A program made the translations under genes and the position numbers. Below are positions 5,893 to 12,298 of a stretch of DNA of 12,420 nt, one piece after another. The stretch is from Akkermansia muciniphila (GTDB lineage Bacteria; Verrucomicrobiota; Verrucomicrobiia; Verrucomicrobiales; V1-33). Every line of letters begins with the position of its first letter. The first letter of the stretch is position 1. The notes under the pieces are model-generated. The model had not been told where the DNA came from, made no database searches, and saw nothing but the letters and a program-made list of their open reading frames with translations. The DNA is taken from the NCBI GenBank assembly GCA_943331195.2, contig CALQKQ020000052.1, positions 1-12,420 on the forward strand. The letters are read 5' to 3'.

Positions 5893-7692
5893 ATGACCGC
5901 CCCCGCCCCCCCCACCCGCCACGCCGCCCTGCTCGCTTGGGTCGATGAAGTCATCGACCTCTGCCGCCCCGCCGCCGTCCATTGGTGCGATGGCTCCGCC
6001 CCCGAATACGATTTCCTCTGCCAAGGCCTCGTCGAAAGCGGCACCTTCCGCCGCCTCGACGAAACCCGCCACCCCGGCTCCTTCCTCGCCTTGTCCGATC
6101 CCTCCGACGTCGCCCGCGTCGAGGAACGCACCTTCATTTGCAGCAAGCGCCCCCAAGACGCCGGCCGCACCAACCATTGGCAGGACCCCGAGCAGATGAA
6201 AGCCACCCTGCGCGGCCTCTTCGACGGCTGCATGGCCGGCCGCACCCTTTACGTCATTCCCTTTTCGATGGGCCCTCTCGGCTCGCCCCGCTCCATCATC
6301 GGCGTCGAACTCACCGACTCCGCCTACGTCGTCGTCAATATGCGCATCATGGCCCGGATTGGCGCCGCCGTGCTTGAGGAACTGGGCGACGCGGGTGCCT
6401 TCGTGCCCTGCTTGCACAGCGTCGGCGCCCCTCGGCAAGTCGGCGTCCCCGACGTGCCCTGGCCCTGCAATCCCAACAAATACATCGTCCACTTCCCCGA
6501 AGAGCGCGCCATCTGGAGCTTCGGCAGCGGCTACGGCGGCAATGCCCTGCTCGGCAAAAAATGCCTCGCCCTGCGCATCGCCAGTGTCATGGGGCGCGAC
6601 GAAGGCTGGATGGCCGAACACATGCTCATCCTCGGCTTGGAAAGCCCCCAGGGCGAAAAACTCTATTTCGCCGCCGCCTTCCCTAGCGCCTGCGGCAAAA
6701 CGAACCTCTCCATGATCATCCCCCCGCCCGGCTACGAAGGCTGGAAGGCCACCGTGGTCGGCGACGACATCGCCTGGATGTGGCCCGGCCCCGACGGCCG
6801 CCTCCGCGCCATCAATCCCGAATCCGGCTACTTCGGCGTCGCCCCCGGCACCTCTCTGCTGTCCAACCCCAACGCCATGGCCGCCCTTTCCCGAAATACC
6901 ATCTTCACCAACGTCGCCGCCACCGACGACGGCGGCGTCTGGTGGGAAGGCATGACCGAATCTCCGCCCGCTTCCCTCACCGATTGGCGCGGCCAGCCCT
7001 GGACGCCCGCCAGCGCCACTCCCGCCGCCCATCCCAACAGCCGCTTCACCGCTCCCGCCCGCCAGTGCCCGAGCATCGACCCCCATTGGGACGACCCCGC
7101 CGGCGTCCCCATTAGTGCGATTATCTTTGGCGGCCGCCGCCCCACCACCATGCCCCTCGTCTACCAGGCCTTCAATTGGGTCCACGGCGTCTACGTCGGC
7201 GCCACCATGGGCAGCGAAACCACCGCCGCCGCTGCGGGTGCCGTCGGCCGGGTGCGGCGCGACCCCATGGCCATGCTGCCCTTCTGCGGTTATAACATGG
7301 GGCACTACTTCCGCCACTGGATCGAAATGCGCCGCCTCCTCACCCACCTCCCCCGCATCTTCCACGTCAACTGGTTCCGCAAAAGCGCCTCCGGTACCTT
7401 CCTCTGGCCCGGTTTTGGCCAAAACATGCGCGTCCTCGAGTGGATCTTCCATCGCTGCCAAGGCCGCATCGCCGGCCACGAACAAAACATCGGCTGGGTC
7501 CCCCACTACGAGGACTTCAACTCCGACGGCCTTGAGGGCTTTACCCGCGACTCCTTCGACGCCGTGATGGCCTTCAACCCCGACGAATGGCGCGAAGAAC
7601 TGATCAGCCAAGGCGAACTCTATCTCAATCTCTACGACAACCTCCCCAAGGAACTCATCTTCCAGCGCGAACTCCTCGCCGGACGGCTCTAG
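5893..7692 (+). CDS. pckG: Phosphoenolpyruvate carboxykinase (GTP)
   Basis: The enzyme interconverts oxaloacetate plus GTP with phosphoenolpyruvate, CO2 and GDP at the gluconeogenic node. The 599-residue length is normal for the GTP class. Visible marks in order are VHWCDGS (29-35), Arg75 in VARVEERT, GGNALLGKKC (215-224, substrate lysines), AEHMLILG (241-248, with the metal-binding His243), the GTP P-loop FPSACGKTN (263-271) with the reactive Cys267, VGDDIAW (289-295), GYFGVAPGTSLLSNPNAM (312-329), FGGRRPTTMPLV (412-423), CGYNMGHYF (465-473) and WPGFGQNMRVL (505-515). All key residues appear intact. The start MTAPAP was chosen because the preceding in-frame sequence is compositionally unlike protein. 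No Shine-Dalgarno sequence is visible. The gene is divergent from citrate synthase. Codons end mostly in C. Confidence 0.97.
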   Translation: MTAPAPPTRHAALLAWVDEVIDLCRPAAVHWCDGSAPEYDFLCQGLVESGTFRRLDETRHPGSFLALSDPSDVARVEERTFICSKRPQDAGRTNHWQDPEQMKATLRGLFDGCMAGRTLYVIPFSMGPLGSPRSIIGVELTDSAYVVVNMRIMARIGAAVLEELGDAGAFVPCLHSVGAPRQVGVPDVPWPCNPNKYIVHFPEERAIWSFGSGYGGNALLGKKCLALRIASVMGRDEGWMAEHMLILGLESPQGEKLYFAAAFPSACGKTNLSMIIPPPGYEGWKATVVGDDIAWMWPGPDGRLRAINPESGYFGVAPGTSLLSNPNAMAALSRNTIFTNVAATDDGGVWWEGMTESPPASLTDWRGQPWTPASATPAAHPNSRFTAPARQCPSIDPHWDDPAGVPISAIIFGGRRPTTMPLVYQAFNWVHGVYVGATMGSETTAAAAGAVGRVRRDPMAMLPFCGYNMGHYFRHWIEMRRLLTHLPRIFHVNWFRKSASGTFLWPGFGQNMRVLEWIFHRCQGRIAGHEQNIGWVPHYEDFNSDGLEGFTRDSFDAVMAFNPDEWREELISQGELYLNLYDNLPKELIFQRELLAGRL

Positions 7693-7727
7693 CGGTCTAA
7701 CCTTAGGCCGGAAAAGGCGCGGGCCGC

Positions 7728-7759
7728 CGCGAGGGCTTGCGCAAGCCAACCACCTCGCG
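7728..7759. repeat. Compound inverted repeat after PEP carboxykinase
   Basis: An outer stem pairs CGCGAGG (7728-7734) with CCTCGCG (7753-7759). Inside lies a 14-base perfect palindrome, GGCTTGCGCAAGCC (7734-7747). It begins 35 bases after the stop codon and may end or stabilise the PEP carboxykinase transcript. The lack of a following T-run argues against a classical intrinsic terminator. Confidence 0.35.
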
Positions 7760-7890
7760 AAAGAACGCATAAAAAGCGCCCCCGCACCGCTCAGGACTGG
7801 CCGCGACAAAAGCCGGAGTGGCTTGTGAGTTGAATCGATCCTCGCTCGACCCGAACCCACCCGGACCCTTCCTTGCTAGTCCAATCTCAC

Positions 7891-7919
7891 TTGACACCAT
7901 CTATAGTAAGGAAAATAAT
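7891..7919 (+). promoter_or_regulatory. Near-consensus housekeeping promoter for the PEP-CTERM gene
   Basis: A perfect -35 box TTGACA (7891-7896) is followed after exactly 17 bases by AATAAT (7914-7919), one mismatch from the TATAAT consensus. This is the clearest promoter in the window and lies in a local AT-rich island. Transcription would begin near 7926, giving a leader of about 105 bases before the ATG at 8031. Confidence 0.7.
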
Positions 7920-7963
7920 GGCAACGATTTTATCATCTGCGGTGCGGCCAGGTGATTCGGGTC

Positions 7964-7980
7964 CAGGATCCCCCATCCTG
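7964..7980 (+). other. Small hairpin in the PEP-CTERM gene leader
   Basis: CAGGAT (7964-7969) and ATCCTG (7975-7980) form a perfect 6-base-pair stem with a CCCCC loop. It lies 50 bases before the start codon, inside the predicted leader. Its role, for example in mRNA stability, is unknown. Confidence 0.3.
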
Positions 7981-8030
7981 TTCCGTTGCGGTTCGGCCCC
8001 CAACCCTGCTTTAACCATCGACCTGTTGCC

Positions 8031-9014
8031 ATGCCACGTCCACAGTCCCCCCGCGTCCGCCCGGCCGCCGCTCCTTGTAGCCACCTCGCCTGCGCCTTAG
8101 TTTGGGGCCTACTTGCGGCCACCGCGACGGCGGCCAACTCCATTTTTCTCGATAGCACTGCCCCCGGAAATCAGGCAGTGGTCGACACGCCCTATGGCAG
8201 CTCCATTTTCATGATGCAGCCGGGCGTCAACGTGAATCCAGCCTTCAAGGTGGAAGACGGCCAGGCCAATTGGTCCAAGAACAACGGGACCGGTTTCAGC
8301 AACTCGGCCGACATGGTGCCGATGCCGATCTATCAAGTTCCCGTGATCACCTACAGCGGCACTCCCTATATCGCCATCGGGATCGATTTCAATGAAACCG
8401 GGAGTACCCCTAACTTCGAAGTCATCAATCTCATGCTCTGGGCCGGTCCGTCCAGCGCGCAGTCCCTCACCGTGGCCACCATGGCCCCTCTCGACATCAG
8501 CAGCCTCACCTGGGACTCCTCCGTCTCCAACCAAAAGCGCAATTCTTGGCAAAGCGGCTTGCGGCAGATGGCCTCTAACCCCAACAACACCGCGCTCGGC
8601 ATCGACCTCCTCTACCAGCAAAACGCCAGCCCCCTGCTCAACGTCGCCGGGGACATGCTCCCCTACGGATCCGACCCGTATCGCGTCTATTCCAACGGCC
8701 TCTCAACCCTCGGCTCCAACCAATCCGACATCGCCATTCTCGTCCCCTACTCCGTATTGATCGGACGCAACTCCAGCGATGTCCTCTACCTCGGCTTGCA
8801 GACCGGTTCCCTCAACGACGGCGGCAGCGATCGCGTCGGCTTCCTTGATCCCGCCTCCCTGGTCTCCGGTGGTTACCTGCAACAGCAAGGCACGCCCATC
8901 ATTACCAGCTTCATGGCACCCGACACCACGATCCTGGTACCAGAGCCATCCAGCGCCGCTCTGTTGCTAACCGTCGCCGCTGCCTTCGCGCACCGCCGCC
9001 GCCCTAATGCTTAG
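8031..9014 (+). CDS. Secreted protein with PEP-CTERM sorting signal, function unknown
   Basis: The 327-residue product has a Sec-type signal: a basic start, hydrophobic core LACALVWGLLAATATA (19-34) and likely cleavage near residues 35-36. The C-terminus is a standard PEP-CTERM tail: VPEP (303-306), hydrophobic stretch AALLLTVAAAFA, then HRRRPNA. Such tails are cut by an exosortase, releasing or anchoring the protein outside the inner membrane. No exosortase gene is in the window. The body (about 37-300) is rich in Asn, Ser, Gly and short beta-like stretches, has several NxS/T sites and contains no cysteine. I recognise no domain. ATG 8031 was preferred over the in-frame ATG at 7986 because it places the signal peptide at a normal distance. 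The strong promoter upstream suggests substantial expression. Confidence 0.85.
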   Translation: MPRPQSPRVRPAAAPCSHLACALVWGLLAATATAANSIFLDSTAPGNQAVVDTPYGSSIFMMQPGVNVNPAFKVEDGQANWSKNNGTGFSNSADMVPMPIYQVPVITYSGTPYIAIGIDFNETGSTPNFEVINLMLWAGPSSAQSLTVATMAPLDISSLTWDSSVSNQKRNSWQSGLRQMASNPNNTALGIDLLYQQNASPLLNVAGDMLPYGSDPYRVYSNGLSTLGSNQSDIAILVPYSVLIGRNSSDVLYLGLQTGSLNDGGSDRVGFLDPASLVSGGYLQQQGTPIITSFMAPDTTILVPEPSSAALLLTVAAAFAHRRRPNA

Positions 9015-9024
9015 CAGCCTGAGG

Positions 9025-9038
9025 CGCCCTCATGGGCG
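9025..9038 (+). terminator. Weak stem-loop after the PEP-CTERM gene
   Basis: CGCCC (9025-9029), loop TCAT and GGGCG (9034-9038) form a GC-rich 5-base-pair hairpin starting 10 bases after the stop codon. No T-run follows, so it may be only a transcript-end stabiliser. Confidence 0.25.
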
Positions 9039-9145
9039 ATCCCTCATGAGCAAAGGAGGCCCCTCTGCGGCTGAGCTCAACCCTTACGGTTAGCCTAAAA
9101 AGGGAGCTGCCAGGCGACCAGGATAAGCCCAAGCCCCCCTACCTT

Positions 9146-9256
9146 GATGCCGGAGGCCATTTCAGCTCGATGCCGGATGGCCCACAGATCGATGCCAAAG
9201 CCATCCCAGTTCGACGCCGAAGTCCTCCCATACCGATGCCGGAGGCATCTCCGCGG
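9146..9256. repeat. Five-copy degenerate tandem repeat, 22-base period
   Basis: Units begin with GATGCC or GACGCC at 9146, 9169, 9191, 9213 and 9235, giving periods of 23, 22, 22 and 22 bases. The unit core is close to GATGCCGGAGGCC followed by a C/T-rich half. Several units carry an internal hairpin; the last has a perfect one, GATGCC-GGA-GGCATC (9235-9249). The copies have diverged from each other, so the array is not a recent expansion. It differs from a CRISPR array because there are no constant repeats separated by unique spacers. Function is unknown. Confidence 0.75.
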
Positions 9257-9290
9257 GTAGCCGATGGTTAGCGAAGCGACACCCCCGGAT
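9257..9290. repeat. Possible dispersed intergenic repeat element
   Basis: The segment starts GTAGCCGATGGTTAGCG and continues AAGCGACACCCCCGGAT. It resembles, from memory, a dispersed intergenic element of PVC-group genomes in which GCCGGTGGT and ACCACCGG flank an AGCGAAGCG core. Here the outer arms pair only partly. It directly abuts the 22-base tandem array. Membership in a repeat family is not shown by this single copy. Confidence 0.35.
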
Positions 9291-9429
9291 CCCCACGGTA
9301 GCCTCACTCGCACCCCGGCAGGGATGCCAGCGCGGCCGCCCCCAAAAAAGGTCACACGCCAAGCGAAAGCCTCCCGCGCCAGCGCGCTCCGCGCCCCCCG
9401 AATAGGATAGTGAACTCACGTTTTTAGGC

Positions 9430-10953
9430 TCAGCCCGCCCGCAGCTCGGCCATGGCCGCCCCTGCGGCGTGGGCCATCACCGCCGAGGCCAATCCCGTCT
9501 CCTCGTGGCCGCTGGCGCGGTGGAAAAGCTCCGCGCCCCGCCCCAGCGCCCACGAACCCAGCGCCGCCGCCCGGTAAAGCGGCATCCCCTGGGCCACCAA
9601 GGTCGTCAAAAATCCCGTGAGGACATCGCCCATTCCCCCCCGCGCCATCAGGGGGTGGCCGCTGCCATTCCAAGCGGCGGGGCGTCCCGCTTCGACCACG
9701 AAGGAGCGCGCGCTCTTCGCTAGAAGAGTCACCCCAAAGGCTTCCACAAATGCCTGCGCCTCGCGGCGCTGCCCCCGCCCCTCCTGAGCCCTCCCGGCCG
9801 CCGCTACCAAGCGCGCCCATTCCCCAGGATGCGGCGTCAACAACCTCGGCCCGCCCCAAACCACGTCCCCGCGCCCTAGCCAAGGCCCGGCCGCTAACTT
9901 ATTCAGCGCATCCGCATCCACAATCATCGGCCGCAGGTCGCGCCGCAGCAACTCCTCCAGCCCCGGCAGCGGACTCGACCCCATCCCCGGCCCCACCCCC
10001 AGCGCATCGAGCGGGAAATCCATCACTTCCAGGCAAGAATCCACCGGCCGCACCATCACTTCCGGCGGGCAACTAGCGGCTAGTATAGCGTAGACATCCT
10101 GCGGGCAAAACAGCGTCACCAGCCCCCCGCCCATCAAGGCCGCCGCCGTGGCCGCGAGCCGCGCCGCCCCCGTTAAACCCACCGATCCCGCCAGCAAGCC
10201 CACCCGCCCACTCTGACCCTTGTGCCGCGAGAAAGCCGGGCGCGGCAGCAGCCACGCGCGCAAACCCGCCGCCGTCACCAGCACATCCCGCGCCTCCCGC
10301 CCTCCTGGTTCCCCCAACCCCTCCAGTGGAATCGCCAGCAAACGCCCCACCGAAGCGCTGGCCTCATCCGCAAACAGAAAATCCTTCGGCCAGCCCAAGG
10401 TCGCCGTCAGATCCGCCATCACTGGCTCCGCATCGCCGCCCAGCCCGCTCGGTAGGTCCACCGCCAGCGTCACCGCCTGGCGGTGTTGCCGCATCACATG
10501 GAGCGCCCGCACCGCCGCCGCCGCTTCCCCGCGCAGCGGACCGCCTCCCCCGATTCCCAACACCCCATCGATCAGCAAGAGCGGCCGCCCCGCCGGAACC
10601 TCCCCCGCCTCCAGCGCCGCGCGCGACACCCGAGAACCCAGCGCCGCCAGCTTCCGCGCCGCCAGCGGGCGCAGCTCCTCCTCCGGCCAGGCCAGCCGCA
10701 ACTCCACCTGCCAGCCCGCCTCCACCAGGTGGCCCGCCAACACAAAAGCGTCGCCCGCGTTGTGCCCCTTGCCCGCAAACACCACCGCCACCCCCGGCTG
10801 CGGCAGCCACTCCCGCACCACTTCCGCCAAGCCCCGGCCCGCCGCGTCCATCAAGGCTTCCTCGCTGCGCCCCGCCGCCACCGCCTCCCCTTCCAAAGCG
10901 CGCATCTCCCCCGCAGTGACCAGGGCCGGAAAAGCAGGGTGCCAAGCAGACAT
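9430..10953 (-). CDS. nnr: Bifunctional NAD(P)H-hydrate epimerase / ADP-dependent NAD(P)H-hydrate dehydratase
   Basis: This 507-residue cytoplasmic enzyme repairs hydrated NADH and NADPH. The N-terminal YjeF-like epimerase (about 10-225) interconverts R and S hydrates. The C-terminal ribokinase-like dehydratase (about 230-505) restores the S form. Epimerase marks are GKGHNAGDAFVLA (61-73), LIDGVLGIGG (127-136) and AVDLPSG (164-170). Dehydratase marks are HKGQSGRVGLLAGS (244-257), GVGPGMG (319-325), IVDADALN (344-351), LTPHPGEWARL (372-382) and HPLMARGGMGDVLTG (433-447). The usual GNNGGDG loop of the epimerase half reads GHNAGDA here. The start at 10953 leaves a normal N-terminus without a strong Shine-Dalgarno sequence. 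The gene follows the Ldh-family gene by 84 bases on the same strand and may be co-transcribed with it. Codons end mostly in G. Confidence 0.95.
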   Translation of the reverse strand: MSAWHPAFPALVTAGEMRALEGEAVAAGRSEEALMDAAGRGLAEVVREWLPQPGVAVVFAGKGHNAGDAFVLAGHLVEAGWQVELRLAWPEEELRPLAARKLAALGSRVSRAALEAGEVPAGRPLLLIDGVLGIGGGGPLRGEAAAAVRALHVMRQHRQAVTLAVDLPSGLGGDAEPVMADLTATLGWPKDFLFADEASASVGRLLAIPLEGLGEPGGREARDVLVTAAGLRAWLLPRPAFSRHKGQSGRVGLLAGSVGLTGAARLAATAAALMGGGLVTLFCPQDVYAILAASCPPEVMVRPVDSCLEVMDFPLDALGVGPGMGSSPLPGLEELLRRDLRPMIVDADALNKLAAGPWLGRGDVVWGGPRLLTPHPGEWARLVAAAGRAQEGRGQRREAQAFVEAFGVTLLAKSARSFVVEAGRPAAWNGSGHPLMARGGMGDVLTGFLTTLVAQGMPLYRAAALGSWALGRGAELFHRASGHEETGLASAVMAHAAGAAMAELRAG

Positions 10954-11020
10954 CCGCCAACCTACCCCACCAGCCCGCCCCCGCCAGTTGGGAAAACCCC
11001 CACCTCATTCCCGCCGCATT

Positions 11021-11042
11021 CCCAGCTCAATCCCAGCTCAAT
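11021..11042. repeat. Exact 11-base tandem duplication spanning a stop codon
   Basis: CCCAGCTCAAT occurs twice in direct succession (11021-11031 and 11032-11042). The stop codon of the Ldh-family gene (11040-11038, minus strand) lies in the second copy, so the duplication overlaps the gene end and extends its 3' flank. Confidence 0.8.
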
Positions 11043-12129
11043 CCCGCCGCAAGGCCTCCAGCCCCCACTCCGCCTGGCCGCACTCCCGCGCCAATTCATT
11101 GAATTCCGCAATCTCCGCCGCCGTGAAAAGCAAGCCCCCCGCCGCCGCCGTGGCCGCCGCCGCCTCCGCTTCCGGTTGCCCCGGCAGCGTGCAGCCCTCA
11201 TTCCCGTGCCCAAAAATATCGCGCAATACCGCCCGCAGATTCTCCCCCTGCTGCCGCCCCTGGGCAAAGTGGCCCCCACTCAGCGCCTCCGGGTGAATCA
11301 CCGAAAAATAAAAACAACACGTCCGCTTCTCCCCCTCCGGAATCGCCCGACTCCGCAGCGTCGGCAGCGACCCCCCAATCAGCGCCGCCACCATCTCGTT
11401 GATCAGCGACAAGCCATAGCCCTTGTGCGCCCCAAATGGCAGCAACGCCGCCACCCGATCCGGGTCCGTGGTCGCTTGCCCCTGCGCATCCACCGCTGCG
11501 AGCGGCGGCAACTGCCGACCCTCCCGCTTGAACTGCTGCACCCGCCCCATCGCCACCGTGCTCGTCGCCCAATCGATCACCACCGGATACCCCAAGGCCT
11601 CCACCGTGGGAAAACCCCAGCTGTGCGGGTTCGTCCCTAACGTGGGGAATTTCCCGCCCATCGGCACCACCTCCGCGAGGGCCGCCGTGCAGTTGGTATA
11701 GGCCACATAGCCGCGCCGCGCCGCATCCATCACGTAGCCGCCCCCCCACAGATAGTGAAACGCATTGTCCACACTGACCTGCCCAATCCCATATTGATCC
11801 GCTAGCCGGATCGCCTCCTCCATGGCCGCAAAGGCGGTCGACTGCCCCAGCTTCCGGTTGGCATTCCAGATCCGCGACGCCGCAAATCGGCTCGGCACTT
11901 CCTCAATCGTCGCCCCCGGCACGCAGCCGCCCGCCTTGCTCCCAAAATGCGCATCCAAATGCAGCGCCTTGATCCCATTGTGCGTGCGAATCCCATGCCG
12001 GCTCGCCATCTCGCAAAACCGCGCCGCATCCGCCGATTCCTCCGCCGTAAAGCCGCGGTGCCGGTAGGCCGCCACCATCAGATCGCGGTGCTGCGCAAAG
12101 GGAACGATGTAAAATCCAGAGGCTGCCAT
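11038..12129 (-). CDS. Ldh/MDH2-family NAD(P)-dependent oxidoreductase (malate/L-lactate dehydrogenase-like)
   Basis: This 363-residue protein belongs to the family that includes archaeal-type malate dehydrogenase, sulfolactate, ureidoglycolate and 2,3-diketogulonate dehydrogenases. It is unrelated to classical Rossmann malate dehydrogenases. Conserved parts are HGIRTHNGIKALHL (45-58), NRKLGQSTAF (91-100), the histidine region NAFHYLWGGGY (122-132), PMGGKFPTLGTNP (156-168), IDWATSTVAMG (185-195) and PFGAHKGYGLSLINE (231-245). The usual GIxSHG motif reads GIRTHNG here. An alanine-rich low-complexity stretch lies at 321-332. The substrate cannot be assigned. The ATG at 12129 follows a G-rich sequence that could serve as a weak ribosome site. 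The gene is divergent from the Tat-signal gene and upstream of nnr. Confidence 0.9.
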   Translation of the reverse strand: MAASGFYIVPFAQHRDLMVAAYRHRGFTAEESADAARFCEMASRHGIRTHNGIKALHLDAHFGSKAGGCVPGATIEEVPSRFAASRIWNANRKLGQSTAFAAMEEAIRLADQYGIGQVSVDNAFHYLWGGGYVMDAARRGYVAYTNCTAALAEVVPMGGKFPTLGTNPHSWGFPTVEALGYPVVIDWATSTVAMGRVQQFKREGRQLPPLAAVDAQGQATTDPDRVAALLPFGAHKGYGLSLINEMVAALIGGSLPTLRSRAIPEGEKRTCCFYFSVIHPEALSGGHFAQGRQQGENLRAVLRDIFGHGNEGCTLPGQPEAEAAAATAAAGGLLFTAAEIAEFNELARECGQAEWGLEALRRD

Positions 12130-12298
12130 GATCCCCCAGCCCTAGGCGGATTCCCCCGCCGCGCAAGGCAGCATCGTTTCCCGCCCGGGCCGCGTTCTTT
12201 GAGCTTGAAAGGATGCGAAGTCCCCCGTCGTGGTCTAAAGTGAGCCCTCGGCGTGGTGCCTGCGCCCCTCCGGCTTTCCCCCTAACCCCTCCCGCCCC
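12130..12298. promoter_or_regulatory. Divergent intergenic region between the Ldh-family gene and the Tat-signal gene
   Basis: These 169 bases must contain promoters for both genes. TTGAAA (12205-12210) and TCTAAA (12234-12239) resemble -35 and -10 boxes for the rightward gene, but they are 23 bases apart, too far for a standard promoter. I see no clear operator. Confidence 0.4.

Larger units (their letters stand above)
7693..8030. other. Intergenic region between PEP carboxykinase and the PEP-CTERM gene
   Basis: These 338 bases hold no gene that I can support. The left part has a compound inverted repeat (7728-7759). The middle has a short AT-rich island with a near-consensus promoter (7891-7919). 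The right part would be a leader of about 105 bases with a small hairpin (7964-7980). Confidence 0.7.
9015..9429. other. Gene-free convergent region with repeats
   Basis: These 415 bases lie between two converging genes (PEP-CTERM and the NAD(P)HX repair enzyme). I see a short stem after the first gene (9025-9038), a five-copy tandem repeat (9146-9256) and a second repeat-like element (9257-9290). The rest, 9291-9429, shows nothing that I can name. No gene is supported here. Confidence 0.7.

Noticed and set aside
5836..7860. 674-codon open frame on the minus strand opposite PEP carboxykinase
   Set aside because: It is the antisense shadow of a C-ending high-GC gene. The translation is Gly/Ala/Asp/Val-rich without domains, and PEP carboxykinase has all its catalytic motifs.
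7912..7933. AT-rich partial inverted repeat resembling a dif recombination site
   Set aside because: The ATAA and TTAT arms are 11 bases apart instead of the usual 6 and the arms do not match XerC/XerD consensus. It overlaps the promoter -10 region.
9146..9256. CRISPR array
   Set aside because: Units are contiguous 22-base degenerate repeats without unique spacers, and no cas gene is present.
9411..9425. Terminator from GTGA/TCAC followed by TTTTT
   Set aside because: The stem is only four base pairs with a two-base loop, which cannot form a stable terminator hairpin.
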